From contig OZ022256.1 of the NCBI GenBank assembly GCA_963978905.1, forward strand, positions 2,463,501-2,527,500: a stretch of 64,000 bases of DNA, in the 5' to 3' direction. Position 1 is the first letter of the stretch. Every line of letters begins with the position of its first letter. This stretch comes from Trichostrongylus colubriformis (Eukaryota > Nematoda > Chromadorea > Rhabditida > Trichostrongylidae). The notes beneath the pieces are model-generated. The model was not told the origin of the DNA. It did not search any database and worked only from the letters and a program-made list of their open reading frames with translations. The translations under genes and the position numbers were made by a program. Below are positions 43,476 to 55,504 of the stretch, piece after piece.

Positions 43476-43867
43476 TCAGAACTTCCAGAAGTGCTGCCGA
43501 CTGTGTCGATTATGACGTTTCGGTGCATTCGTGAACATACGCATACACGTTCGAAATTTGTCCGTTGAAAAGCATTCCGATCTGCAAAAAAGGAGACATC
43601 AATGGGCTAGTGGAGGGGACAAGATGACCTACAAATGATAACAGCTGGAAGAAATTGTGCTTACCGGCATTCCGCTCGCATATTCGGTACTTCATGACTG
43701 TGAAATTCGTGACAAAGTTCACAGATCTTCTCGGCCACCTCTTTCAATGGTGTGTTCATTTGTGGTGAACATTCGTTTTCCTCCGATGGCTCCTTGTCCG
43801 AGATTCGTCCTTCCGACAGCACGAGCACAGTAAACAACGTAATGAATGTAGCGTAGTAATAGCGCAT
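43476..43867 (-). CDS. ITP/CHH-like secreted peptide hormone precursor
   Basis: Two exons, 43867-43665 and 43581-43476, with an 83-bp intron (GTAAGC ... TTTTTTGCAG). They encode 102 residues. Residues 1-20 (MRYYYATFITLFTVLVLSEG) are a signal peptide. The rest has six cysteines: EC (Cys1), ICELC (Cys2, Cys3), AEC (Cys4), then CRSECF (Cys5) and FRTC (Cys6). In arthropod ITP/CHH peptides the same order occurs, with 15 residues between Cys1 and Cys2, the ICxxC pair, a C-R-x-x-C-F step and F-x-x-C. Here Cys3 to Cys4 has 14 residues rather than 12. The intron falls in the Arg codon after Cys4, at the point where arthropod ITP/CHH transcripts are alternatively spliced (residue 40/41). The 19-residue tail after Cys6 is basic. 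The likely role is a neurohormone; this is inferred from family. The ATG was chosen because it begins the signal peptide; the frame is open further upstream. Confidence 0.8.
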
Positions 43868-44005
43868 TTCAATCGAGGATCTGAGTCCGACAGTCAGGAA
43901 AGAAGCTTTATTGAATGTGACGAGTGTGGGGTGATCACACGTGGATTTAAACCACACAATGAATGTATGTGAGTATCTTCAGAGAAGAGGCGGCCCGTCG
44001 TCGGC

Positions 44006-44015
44006 TTTATATAGG
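44006..44015 (-). promoter_or_regulatory. Probable TATA box of the peptide gene
   Basis: On the minus strand it reads CTATATAAAG, about 140 bases upstream of the ATG at 43867, a distance that leaves room for a 5' untranslated region of roughly 110 bases. Confidence 0.5.
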
Positions 44016-44047
44016 GCGACGATATGGCGGAATGTTGGGAATGTTAC

Positions 44048-44064
44048 GCGCCACGCCCCTTAGG
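44048..44064 (-). promoter_or_regulatory. GC-box-like element shared with the paralogue
   Basis: On the minus strand it reads CCTAAGGGGCGTGGCGC. The paralogue has CCTATAAGGAGGCGTGGCCA at 12188-12207. Conservation outside the coding exon suggests a transcription factor site. Confidence 0.35.
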
Positions 44065-44069
44065 TCTCC

Positions 44070-44600
44070 CACCCTTTTCTCCCCTCCTAAATCGCCCTAC
44101 AAACACACACAGGCACACAAATATGCATGCGCAAGTATCTCTGCAAAACCTTGCACCCTGCACGATACCGTAATCTTACCATTAACTACTGATAGTCGAT
44201 TCAACAGCAGAAGGTACGGTAGTTGATCCCTGTGAATTTGCGGCTTCACAAGTACATTCATAGTAAATAACATGGTAGTCTAATAATTGCTAGAATAAGT
44301 ATGTAGTGTAATCAATAGATCACTTCAATTAGTATTGAATAATTTGAATAATAATAATAATAATTTTTATTTGATATTGATAAAAAATTATTGATAATAA
44401 TATATTGTATGATAATATATTTGATAATAATATTTGATAATTTAATAATAATAATTGAAATAAGTAAGTACTATTGCATGAGTTCGCAAATAAGCTCTAC
44501 GTTCTATCCCTATAGATCATAACCAGCAATTATTTGCTTCAACTTTGCGCATTTCATTATTCACGTAAAAAAATAATGCTAGACGCAGTATGATAGAGCC
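44070..44600. other. Upstream region; AT-rich simple repeat 44337-44460
   Basis: Contains AATAATAATAATAATTTTTA-like low-complexity sequence. No gene recognised. Confidence 0.5.
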
Positions 44601-44775
44601 GGTGGGGGGGGGGGGGATCACTTGTTAACTTTTTGAGAAAAGTGACTTCACAGGAATTATAAAAGAGTAACGTCGGCTCCACAGGGTTTTACAGGTACAG
44701 AGTGAAGGTTACGGTATATTACTGATTCGGTTACGCAAAAGCATGTTCTGCTTAGTATGAACAAGTTCACCCCCC
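44601..44775. mobile_element. MITE family D, copy 3
   Basis: A 13-G run (44604-44616) then ATCACTTGTTAAC; the other end is GAACAAGTTCACCCCCCT. The interior has CACAGGGTTTTACAGGTACA, shared with copy 50760. Confidence 0.6.
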
Positions 44776-45253
44776 TCACCCATCAATAAAGCACCTTATG
44801 GCGGTAGATGCATGAGCGGATCAACTCCACCGCGTCTACACGATCCGTGAAGAGCAAATCATGTTCAGCTGATAAAGCCTTTTGTCCGTTCAGGACCAAC
44901 TTTCCGGGGTCATGATGGCTTCGGGGGACTAAGTTTGAATTTTTGATTTTTCAAAGCTAATTTTTTGGAAAAAATTATTTTTAGAGTTTAAATTGATTAC
45001 TATCGGTTCCTAGAACGAGCTATTCAGTTCTAAATGACCGTCACCTAAATATGTAAATAAACATGAGCGACATAATTAACTAAACTAATTTGCTATAATT
45101 GACTGAAAGCAGAACGCGACCCTGCAGATTTTTGAAATTCCCTGATTCATGTCTTATTGATAAGCGGGCCAATCTTATCCATACGAGTTGATGATAGGTT
45201 CACAAAATTAAATACTTCGTGATCACTAAATTAAGTGGGAGAGCTTTCCGTAA
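44776..45253. other. No gene recognised
   Basis: Nothing is recognised in this stretch. Confidence 0.4.
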
Positions 45254-45914
45254 ATGAGGGACTCGGTCGGCTGTTTAGGATTGAGTTCAATATTGGGGGA
45301 TAACTTTTACCCAACCATGGAGCACTTCCTACTCTTCGAAGAAGAGTTAAGCACTCTAAACTTACCATCCATCACCGCATCTGCCAATAATTTTGGCAGC
45401 AAAATCTGGATAGTCCAGGGTAAAGCCTTGGTAAAAGACCTGTCCAGCATCTTGCTGGCTAGACCAAGATCTCGTGCATAGCATTTTCTCGGTGAATCAA
45501 GTGCAAATCTATTTTGGATCGAATTCTATCGGTGCAAAACCGCGATTGTTTACACGTCGTGGGCAGGGAGGCTACAAAAGAACAGTCACCATAGGATCAT
45601 TAGCTCGAAATAGCGCCACAATTTGTCAACTTGAAAAAGCTGTTGTTTTGATAAAAATGCCAATGCTAATTGACGTCATCAGCTTTGATCGATTATTCCA
45701 GAATTCTTCATGCAAGTGTTTCCTGCTTTTATTATGTATGTCAGGGGAACATCAGATCATCGGCACGATTTTTTTTTTGTTGGAGGCTAAGGAGGAAGCA
45801 ACTGAGGAAGGGTATCTGAAACTGTTTTCTCAAAAAAGAGCTCTTGAGGCTGAAACTAATTTACTCAGCCACACACAAGCTGTTGTCCTTGCCCCCGCCA
45901 CCTCCACCATCTGA
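45254..45914. other. Unrecognised open region (75- and 146-codon plus frames)
   Basis: Two plus-strand frames, 45254-45481 and 45474-45914, overlap by eight bases. The minus strand is also partly open (for example ARDLGLASKMLDRSFTKALP near 45475-45415). Such patterns are common in decayed transposon genes. I recognise no domain and cannot choose a coding strand. Confidence 0.25.
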
Positions 45915-46402
45915 ACTCCAATTATTGTTTTTAATTAACCTAATGTCTTTAACGTCCATTCTACATGGTTCTGCTTCCATTTTGTGGGTGTTCATTGCTC
46001 CAACACCAAGGATTGACTTCTTTCCAGAAATTGGTTAATTACTGCTCCCACACCAGCCTGGCCTCATTTTCCAGTGATCTTACGTATGCTGCTGACGTCT
46101 ATCGCCACTGATGCGCTTTATAGAGTCGCCCCGTGAAATTACATGTGCCCACAATCGGTTTCATCATTTATTTATTTCAACTACTCCATTCAGCTTGCAG
46201 CTTGCATAGAAAAAAAATTGTGTGACGTCGTCACGCGCAGCCCACGAGCACAGAGCACGATTACTGTGTTAGGCTCATGTAAACAGGAAGAACCCGCTCA
46301 GAAAAAGTCCGAGTACTGTCCAGCAATTTTATTGTGCCTTCATGTGACAGTACTGAAACCATAAATATAAAAAGTCTCAGTACATGTAATTATAGATGCT
46401 AG
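45915..46402. other. No gene recognised
   Basis: Nothing is recognised in this stretch. Confidence 0.4.
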
Positions 46403-46676
46403 GTGGGGGTGGTGTAGTGACAGGTGGCGCGCATTCCCACTCTCATGATGAGAAGATCAAATCCTGCATCAACACCCTTCTGGGCCAGTCATGCCTTCCA
46501 TCTCTCCGGGGTCCTTGAATTGGTACTAGGCTCGTGTGGGAGGATAAATGTATTGACTTGTACATCGATCCCCCAAATCGCATTCAGATGTCACCACAAT
46601 TCTGAGGGGAGCCAGAGTGCGCGGCGCACCCTCAGGGAGTACTGATTAACGCCAGAAGCTTTATCCTTTATCCTCG
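46403..46676 (+). mobile_element. tRNA-derived SINE, copy 5 (full length)
   Basis: Head GGTGTAGTGACAGGTGGCGC (A-box-like), a B-box-like region decayed to AAGATCAAATCCTGC, body CTTCCATCTCTCCGGGGTCC and TTGGTACTAGGCTCGTGTGG. The tail is GTGCGCGGCGCACCCTCAGG and ATTAACGCCAGAAGCTTTAT. Confidence 0.75.
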
Positions 46677-47419
46677 TTTACAGGTGATGTCAGTAATAAA
46701 TAGTAGAGTGTTCAGGTTCCAAGAGTATCCCTGAACACTTGAGATTCCGGTGTTATATGAGTCGAAGGGACAATCAGAGCTCTGGTAAAGGAGAGGGGAG
46801 GAGTTCTAAGAAGGTGAACCACTTCAGAGTACTGCAAAACCTGCAAAACCTTCTCTTTCTGCATATCGAGAAATGTCCCCCCCCCCCCTAACGAGGATCG
46901 GACATTCAAACCCACACAATTTTTCAAAAAATTGTTAACAGTGATTTTTGATATCTGACGCATTTTAACTTGATGCAAGTATAATAGATTAACTATCAGT
47001 TCGAGTATGAATTCAAAAATTTTCCAAGAAATATTGAAATTTCAATTATCAGTCAAGAGTAAATTAGATCATTATCAAGCATGAGCCTTCAGAATCTTTC
47101 AAGATCTTCAAGGTTCTTTCACTTTGCATCGACATGGAGTTCTGAGTCAGAGAGGTTGCATAAGGTAGTGTGGTAATTACGTGTGAAATTGAAATAAAAT
47201 ATACAAAATGCAACAAAAATTCAGTATTCAAATAAATTTGATAATTTTTATAAATGTGAAAGTGATCAGTTATTAGTGTGCCTTCACTATCTTCATTGAT
47301 TATTCCTCTGAAATATTATTTCTTAGTTTCAGAGATTCCTTCGACCTGATACTGTTCGAGACCTCGAATCTCGTACCTTTAGCTTGAAGTGTTTCATTTA
47401 TAGATTAAAATGTTATTTC
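46677..47419. other. No gene recognised; 12-C run
   Basis: A C run lies at 46877-46888; nothing else is recognised. Confidence 0.4.
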
Positions 47420-47697
47420 AAAAAGGGGCAATGCATTGATGTAATGACGAGTGGCACGCATTCGCACTATCATGGTGCAGGGTTCGATCCCGTTTGTACC
47501 TGAACCCCATCCTCTGGTGTAGGTGACCAGGTACGAAGCCCATCTGGGAGGATAAAAGCACGGACTTGTGCTTCGGTTGGCCCTGAAGTCATTGCCCAAG
47601 CCTATTCGCATTCACCTATCAACACGAATCTGGAAGGAACCAGAACAAGTGGTGCATCCCGAAAGGGGATTGACTGCTCCAAAAACTTTGACTTTTG
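47420..47697 (+). mobile_element. tRNA-derived SINE, copy 6
   Basis: Head ATGTAATGACGAGTGGCACG and the best preserved B box of the set (CAGGGTTCGATCCCG). The body CATCTGGGAGGATAAAAGCA and tail GTGGTGCATCCCGAAAGGGG match the family. Confidence 0.75.
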
Positions 47698-47883
47698 TCC
47701 ATCTACAATTCCACCATAAACCCCAATAAATCCCATATATGATCAAGATTTCGTTGGCTGGTTTCAGTTTGCACTTTTTTTATAATTAGGGTCCCCAATG
47801 GGGAGTAAACTGTAGCTTTATCCATGGCTACCAGGTTGTTGGGAAAATAAAAAAACCGTCAAATGCGGTCCTATTGAGAGGAA

Positions 47884-48011
47884 GGGGACAACCTGTTGAA
47901 TTGTACAGTAACATGTATTTACATGAATTCTAAAGCGAAGCATTTTTTTGCAGGGTCAGGTCACTCATGTACGAAGGTTTTATACACAACATTTATGGTT
48001 GCCCCCCCCCC
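47884..48011. mobile_element. MITE family D, copy 4
   Basis: GGGGACAACCTGTTGAATTG at the left and TTTATGGTTGCCCCCCCCCC at the right, with ACATGTATTTACATGAATTC inside. Confidence 0.5.
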
Positions 48012-48069
48012 TCAACCATTCTCTTTCGTACAGGCTAGAACCGTACTCTGAATGAGGGTAACTTACTAT

Positions 48070-48175
48070 AATGCAGGACACGCTACAGCGAACCCTCTCT
48101 CTCCCCTTCCCTCTCTCTCGTTCCTTCTTTCTCTTTCATTCTCTCTCTCTTTTTCTCTCTTTCTGTCGAAAAGAG
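48070..48175 (+). repeat. Polypyrimidine (CT)n tract
   Basis: Long CT-rich run with CTCTCTCTCCCCTTCCCTCT and CATTCTCTCTCTCTTTTTCT. Open frames on both strands here are low-complexity. Confidence 0.85.
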
Positions 48176-48869
48176 AGTTATTTTTGGCACTTCGTTCCAA
48201 GTACTCACTTCCTCGTTGCATCTAATTTTACCTCGCAAACTTGCCGCTTCTCTTCTGTCACCATTCATGTCTTCCCTTTCCATTCCGCTTCAATTGCTAT
48301 GTGCTAGTCTAAAACCCTACTGAATAAGCCATTATGACCACTTTTTTGCTCGGCCGTGCAGCATGCAGCTAATGAGAAAAAAGGTCATGACTTGCTAAAC
48401 TGCAGCGTAGGTGTCCAAAGCAGGAAGTGCAGATGGCTGTTCTTTGAAGCGTTGGGGCATTTTTGCAATCGACTTTCAATAAAAAAGCGACTAAAAAAGC
48501 CTGCGGATACGTGCAGCTGCACAAATACAGGACTTTTCTCAAATAAAATTAGAAAAAAGTTACCGAGAAAATAATTTTCTAAGGGTTAAATGAATTTATG
48601 ACTTTCTATACAGTTGACATGAGGCCTTCATACCTGATTGGCTTTGCGAAATTGTAGCGTATATGCATCATTCATCGCACATAACTCGATTCGGGGATTC
48701 AATATCTTTGAACACAAAATTTTTGAAAAAAAAATGGTTTTTGGGCTCATAACAACCATCGGCCTCAGCACCATGTAATGGTCATGCTGCATTGATTCAT
48801 ATTTCTCAATGCGATCACAGCGATTGTAAAAGACGCGACGCATCCGCGGCGCACCCCTGAAACCTATAC
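48176..48869. other. No gene recognised
   Basis: Nothing is recognised in this stretch. Confidence 0.4.
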
Positions 48870-49012
48870 GTAACATGTTCGCTGTTAACATGAACTTTTG
48901 ACAGTGATATTTTTTTACAGTATCTTACCTGTTACCGAGTTTATACGATGTCTGAGGTGCGTACTCATGTAAGAACATGTTACTTTTCGATTTTAACAAG
49001 TTGCCACCCCTT
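48870..49012. mobile_element. MITE family D, copy 5 (left end decayed)
   Basis: CTCATGTAAGAACATGTTAC inside and TTTTAACAAGTTGCCACCCC at the right end match the family; the left G run is missing. Confidence 0.45.
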
Positions 49013-50759
49013 ATTCCCTTTTCTCTTTTCTGCAGTTTAATGATTTTTGTGTCCCTCACTTTCGTCATCCGTCTGGTATTACTGATGTGATTACAAGGCA
49101 CAGATACCACCATCTGCACTTGATCAGCTGATCTTTAACAGCCGTGAGCGAGTTCGCAAGCGGTTTTCAGCGTATTTGTTTAAAAAGTGCAGAAAAATTA
49201 TCTGGCTTTGAGTATTTGTAAATCAGCTTGAGCAGCTCAGGTTGAAGGTCGAACAAGTTCGAAGTAGTACCTCAGACGTTGTAGAAAGGCTTAAGTGAAG
49301 CCACATAGAGGCTTCAGAACGGAAACGGCTAGAAAACAAGTTTTCCGCATCGTAGAATGGTCAAGTGGCTGTAGGCGCGTTGTGAAGCTAACATTATGCG
49401 ATGGTTCGATTTCTGCTAAAACCAAGGCGTTCACTTTGTTCGATCGCAATCAGCGTCAGTGATTGATTCAACTTTGTTAATTTTTTTTATTTATTTGTTA
49501 TACGATGCAACTATCAAATATAAAATATACCTTGATATACTCGATCAAAATACATACAAATACGAACTAGAAGGCCTAATTTTCAGGTGAGAAACAGATT
49601 CAAAAAGAAAAAATTGAAGTGGCATAAATTTAATAAAGAAATAATATTTTTAATATGTCCGGAAAATCTCTATTTCGAAAAGAGTGGACCACAGCGACTT
49701 TCAATGCATTTATAAGCTTCCCTTTGATTCTGGTGCATGTCAGAAGCATGGCGTATACTCGAGAAATGCTCTTCGATGTCCAGCATTTTCCAAAGAATAA
49801 TTAGAAAATTCTAATTACATAGGGGTCAAACTTGAGAGAAACATTTTTAAAAAGGGTACGTTTTTGTATCATTTTATTTTGAAAACCTTTGAAAGATCTT
49901 TTTATGGTACTATTTTAATTAATCGTTTTTGAATCCGAGCTAACATTTTCCGTAAAACTGCTCTTTATTTCAGCGGAAATCTAATCAGAATCAGCATTGC
50001 GAGAAAGCCATTTGCGGTGTGAGCATTTCAATTTCACCTACAGTAGTAGACGACGTGAAGCTGTTTTGATCTGAACAAAGTGGGTTGCAGAGGAGATTGT
50101 GGTCAAATTGTATTGAGTACCTCATTCATGAACTTCACCCGCAAATGTTTCTGAAAGCTTTCGGGAAGTTGTGGATGGAAATGTCGAGAAAATTAACCTA
50201 TAAACTTAAATATGTTTACGACGACTTTTAAATGTCAAGGCAGAGAAGCAAAACGAATTAGTCGAGACTTCCATAAATGGCACAAGCACTCTTGTGAGAG
50301 CATTTCCAACTTGGCTATGGAATAATAGACATACATACTATTTTGAGTATCTCAAAACTCAGCCGTGTCCTTTGAAACGAAGATCACCCCAAGCAGGGAA
50401 CTCCTGCACATTAACATTTCAACAAATTCCACTTTAAATGTTTGGCACAAGTACCTTTTCTGACACTAATTCTTACTGACCTTTTTCTGAATGACTTTAG
50501 AAATTGTATACGCGAGGGATAGCCTGGTTCAGGTGAAAGTGAAGTGGAACGTAAAAAGTTATTCATATTTTTTTGATTTTTCGAAGGAAATGCAGGGGTA
50601 GTTGCATGCAGTGCAGACTCAGTCGGATTCTTTGTCTCAACTTAGGAATGTCCATTGCCAATGGCTATGGTTTCTTCCTGCCCACTAGACAATTGGAAAG
50701 AAATGAGAGCGCCAGGTGCGGTTCTGATCAGGGCATGTAAGGGAGGGGTAGGGGGGCAA
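49013..50759. other. No gene recognised (about 1.7 kb)
   Basis: A weak tRNA-like string lies near 49355-49425 (TGGTCAAGTGG, then GATGGTTCGATTTC) but the T stem does not pair. An acceptor-like TTTATTTCAG near 49974 is not followed by a recognisable exon. Confidence 0.35.
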
Positions 50760-50938
50760 GGGGGGGGGGGGTGACAAATGGGTAAATGTTGAAAAGTGAC
50801 TGTCGTCTCAACAGGAGTGTTGCATATCAGCACTAGCATTACAGGGTTTTACATGAATGTATGGCGACTATGTTAAGCTACTGACACGTTGACACGTCGG
50901 TCATGTAAAGATACAAGTTGTCCCTTCTCCCCCCCCCT
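50760..50938. mobile_element. MITE family D, copy 6
   Basis: An 11-G run then TGACAAATGGGTAAATG; the right end is ATACAAGTTGTCCCTTCTCC plus a C run. The interior has ACAGGGTTTTACATGAATGT and CTACTGACACGTTGACACGT. Confidence 0.6.
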
Positions 50939-52690
50939 CCGCTTAGTATACGCCGTGAACTGGATTGAGCATTGATATTCATCTGGTATCTCTGTAGCTC
51001 TGCTTACAGGGCAAATAATGACGTATCTCAAGCTTTGTCCAGTATTCTACAAAAATTTCATTTTTGTTATTTATAGAAAATCTTTATTTTCGAAACCCTT
51101 AAAATACATTAAGATATCTATAGAAACGTTATTGTGGGTATGATGATCTGCGGGATCCATGGACCGGAGCGAAGCCGCTGAGCCTGCATAAAACAAATAT
51201 CGAAAATGTGTATTTGAAGTCTCGGTTTCGAAACTGGTTTTATGGGATATTTAATGGCATTATTTTAATTTAGGAGCAGGAATGCCAGTGATCAGACAAG
51301 CATGTCCGGTGATCCGAATCTTCGATAGTCCAGCTTATAAGAAGGATAAAAGCATGTGGACCCCGTTCCTAAGGAGTAGATCTCATCGCCAGACATGTGT
51401 GCGCAATTTTTTTTTCGAAGTTGTAGTTACTGTACGTAGTGCTTACGCAAGCTGTCTGGGTGCGAGAGTACATAGGGCCTTTTTAAAAAGAATTCATACG
51501 TTACTGATTTTTTCCATTACGTAAATTAACTACAATAAATAAATCGTATTCGTATGAATTGACGTCAAAAACCTCGTAGGTGACTATAATGAATACATCC
51601 ATTTGTACAAGTTGACGTGATTTTTTTTGAAAGCGTTTCTGTGCCGTCATCAATGACTTTCCTAGAAATTTTTTTAAATACAATTTTGCAGATTTTGTTG
51701 TGTGTGGCTGGTTTTTGCTGAAATGTTTACCATCAAAACATGATGTATGTCAGCACAACGAGTTTCCGGGATTACCGTTACGTATCACGTGTGGCTTGCA
51801 ACATACTAAATGTTGGTTTTGGCTGCAACCCTCATAGGTAATTAACGAAGAAAATCAGCTGTTTGTAATGACACAGTGACATTTTCAATGATGCATAGGA
51901 CTTTGCAATGGGTAACAGGGCTCACTGAATCTCAATGTAGGCTAAATTTGGACCACTTTCCCGGTTGAATGCAATTTCACCTACAGTATCACTAGCAGAT
52001 GCCTTCAATGATACGGGATACGCAAATTCCCATATTCGGATACTTGGAGAATAATTGTTTAGCTTCCACAATCGCTATTCAGAGAAAGTATACTATTATG
52101 TCTCTATGATTTTTGAAAGAGATTTCAGCAAATAGAAATAGTAACAAAAGTTGCTCAACACTAAGACCAGGGTTCATTTTTGGACGAGTTTTCAGAGGTA
52201 CTTGGTCAATTACTGTTGACTGTTTCAAAAGTTTCGGATTTGCCCTCATGTGCCCAAATTGATCCCGTGACTGCCCTCAGTGGATTCAAAACGGTTCAGT
52301 ATTCATGCCACACTGCGCTCCAACATAAAAAAGCTCAAGTGCCTTATAAGTGGAACCACTGGGCGAAATTTGACGTCATGGGCATTCCCAGGAATTCAGG
52401 CGCGACGAATTAGCGAGCTCATCTTGCCAGACGCGCAGATTTGTTGACAACGACAATTGGAATGATACGGGCTATAGCGGTTAATCTGAGCTTACATAGA
52501 ATAACTGTGAGATTAACATTTTTACCTAAAGCTATGTTAGGAAGCCCAAAAAACTTCCTACAGGAACACTGGGACAAGGAAGTGTTCAAAGGCCTCAGAG
52601 ATTACCCTAGGTATGCCACCTTTGATTTCATCTGTACTACCCATCCATCGGATTGTCGGCTCTCACACATCTGAAGTATGCGGCTGCCCA
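50939..52690. other. No gene recognised (about 1.75 kb)
   Basis: Only short unrelated open frames (for example 51282-51524, 52180-52413) are seen. Confidence 0.4.
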
Positions 52691-53010
52691 TTAGGCTTTG
52701 ACCTGCCGTGAAGCGCCAACCAACCAACACCAGGGCGCCCAGTCGCCCACAGCGGGATGATGTTTGCGATGTCGCTTTCGCGATCTTTTCGGCCGTCCAT
52801 CGTAGCTCACTCGAAAATCATAATCGACAACATACGTCGCATTCCGATCGCGCGTAAACGGCCGTCCCCCCACTACAGGCACCGTTGACCAACAGCCGTA
52901 TATAATCTTTATCGCCGGGGCTTCCTCGAGCGCGCGCCGCCGGAAATCCCGCTGTCGCTTGCACTGACCAAGTGACGTTCCACGATGGCGCAACCTATGA
53001 CTCATAGTGA
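52691..53010. other. GC-rich unexplained segment
   Basis: A 104-codon minus-strand frame is open in a stretch clearly richer in GC than its flanks (CTCGAGCGCGCGCCGCCGGA). I do not recognise the product (Arg-rich, with RRRALEEAPAIKIIYG). It is more likely a repeat fragment than a gene. Confidence 0.25.
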
Positions 53011-53150
53011 TGGGAGCGGTCTAAATCGGGTACGGTTCGAAAATCTTTCTGATCGCTCGATTAATCGGTCAGGGACCAACTGAAAAGGCATTCCAGGGAA
53101 TCTCACCACTCTTGGTGCAAGTGGTGAGGTTTTGGGTCGCTAGGCACCTT

Positions 53151-53264
53151 GGGGGTGGCAACATGTATTGTTACGCCTGACATGTCAAGAATCACCCTGG
53201 TAACTCACAACTACTAGTCATGTCATGTCATGTAAAATCATGTCACTGTCACTGCTATCCCCCC
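53151..53264. mobile_element. MITE family D, copy 7 (shortened)
   Basis: GGGGGTGGCAACATGTATTG at the left and a CCCCCC end at the right; CATGTCATGTCATGT is locally repeated inside. Confidence 0.4.
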
Positions 53265-54846
53265 ACCCCCTCCTCCGAAGATTTAGAGGACCAGATCTTA
53301 CTTCAAAATAAAAGAAACTTGCATTTACTATCGCATTGAAGGGGGGGGGGGGTGTTTCACTATGGACATATTTTTATCTAAATCTGAGAAAGGAAAGGAG
53401 TTTTCTTCCTTCACTGAGGCTCAGGCAAAAATACACGCCTGGAGGGCAGTTTTTTTTATAAGAGCTGCCCCCCCCCCAAACCTCAGTGCGGTAGCACCTT
53501 TGCATTGATAGCTCTGTGGGAAAGGGCAATGGCTCAAAGCACTGCGTCTCATCCTCGGATATCGGTTTTCTCAGGATTATCCTTATGGACCAATAGCCAT
53601 ACATATTAAATTCTAGCAAAACTTTTGCAGACTTTGTATCCCCTGAACCTCAGTTCTTTTGAAATGTACGTTTTGCGTCTATCTACATCTCTATAGAAAG
53701 ATATTATACATAGAAGTTAAAAAAATTCTAAAAAGTAATTTTTCAAAGAAAAACTGATTAAAACACAAATTTGGAAACAGTCTATTGCATAGATAAGTAC
53801 ATGTTCAGGTTGAAGCCTGAGCGGCAACCCAGGTCCATTTCGAGAAATAGTCATTCTTTCGAAAGGATTAAAAATTGAAATAAATCTTTTATCACAAAAA
53901 AACGCATGCGTACAGATTGAAATAATAAAAGTGAAGAGTTCAATTGCGCTGAGTATCCTTTTTTGTAAACTCCTTCATAGAAGTTTCTGGAAGCTATCAG
54001 AGAAGCGCTGAACAGTGTGTGTGTTTTTCTTTAGGAAAACCCCTCGGTGAACGTTTCAAGGGCACATCTATCGAATGCACAGTTCATATCGTTCGTATTA
54101 GCGTCGAGCGGATTCGGAAGCATTTTTGCAGGATTGTTTTCCACTAAAAAAACATGACGTTTGCTGCAGCAAAATGAGTGGGTACGTAATGTAATGAAGA
54201 AGACATTAGCTGCACATACTTATTTCGTATTTACGTCACGTAATGGTTTAGAGGATCTTTTTTTGACTCACGTAATTATTCAGTGAATATTTTGCCATGG
54301 AAGTCGTTGTTGAGTTGAATCTAGTTAACCTTCAACAGGGTAAATGTGTTTTAGAGCTGACTGAAATGGCAATAAAAAAACGCAAAATCCTGTTAAAGGA
54401 CGGCAGCAGGTATTTCTGTAAATATGTACGTACATCTGCTAGTTCCATAGTACCCTTGCTCAATGTGTTCTGTGTTCTTCGCGGCAGGAACGAAAAATCT
54501 CGGAGTTGCCGAATCTTATCTGAGCAAAACATAATTGGAGACTTTATAAAGCTCCACAAGTTCATGATACTTTCATTGGTTGGCATTTCAGTAAATTAAA
54601 TAACCTGTGTAGTGGAAACCCATTTCGTACTGCACAAAACTTTCATCGCCTCATAATCCACTGCTGCGAAGTCAATAATTATATAAGTATAATTTAATCG
54701 ATTGTGAAAAAATGGGATGTTATTTCAAGTTATTCGGGGGGGGGGGGTTCATACGGTTTTAGACTCCCAACTTCAAAGGAGTATATCTCAGATCATAAAA
54801 GGATCTATCAGTCGAGATAAGAACCATAAGAATCAACCGATTTTGT
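53265..54846. other. No gene recognised; G/C runs
   Basis: Runs of 12 G (53341-53352), 10 C (53468-53477) and 11 G (54737-54747). The frames 54297-54599 (plus) and 54332-54586 (minus) overlap and show no motif. Confidence 0.4.
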
Positions 54847-55240
54847 TAAAGGAATCGGAAGAGGTGTGAAGAAAGAGGAAGATGCAAAGAAACGATCATT
54901 GTGTGACGAGCATTCAGGGTTAGAAGCGATAATCGCACGCTGCGACGCTGTGATGTGATTCGCATCACTTCGAACTGCACACACTGATTTTCCGAGCTGT
55001 CCGCTGTAGAGATGTCATTTGTTGTCTCGTAGAGTGTATTTCATTCATTCATAAAGATGTGAAGCAAGTGAAACAACACGCAGCAAAAAACAAGTCAAAC
55101 AATCAAATGAAGAATCAGCGAAAGCCTAAGAAAAAAATGCGATTACAATAAAATCTGATGAATTCACTTTAGAGCCTTGGCAAGGTGTCATGAGTGCAGT
55201 GCGGCAACTGCAAGCCACCGAAATCCCATGCCGTAAGCCA
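54847..55240 (+). repeat. Dispersed repeat family E, copy 2
   Basis: Aligns in order with 6556-6970 (AAGAAACGATCATTGTGTGA, AGATGTCATTTGTTGTCTCG, TTTCATTCATTCATAAAGAT). Family unidentified. Confidence 0.6.
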
Positions 55241-55504
55241 AAATTGCCCCCCTCCCGGTGTCTATGGAGTAAAACCTTGCTTACTTTAGTTGCCCAAACT
55301 GTGGACATTTAGAGACGATGAGTTCGTTGAAAGTCGCTCCAACATCATATTGGGTTTTGCAGAGTTTCGTCTGAAGATGCTGCCCAGATGTCTAAAGAAA
55401 TGAAAGTCGTTGGGAGCCATGGCAGGCGAGTAAGCTGGATGTGGCACAATTTCGTGGCTCAGTTCATTCAACTTCTTTAGGATACATATTTGCTGACTCC
55501 TTTC

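Noticed and set aside
45474..45914. 146-codon plus frame as a gene
   Set aside because: No domain, no splice context, overlapping open frames on the other strand; kept only as an unrecognised open region.
49355..49425. tRNA gene candidate (TGGTCAAGTGG and GGTTCGATTTC)
   Set aside because: The T stem has at least two mismatches and no acceptor stem closes; at most a tRNA relic.
52691..53005. Arg-rich 104-codon minus frame as a gene
   Set aside because: GC-rich composition alone keeps it open; no known motif.
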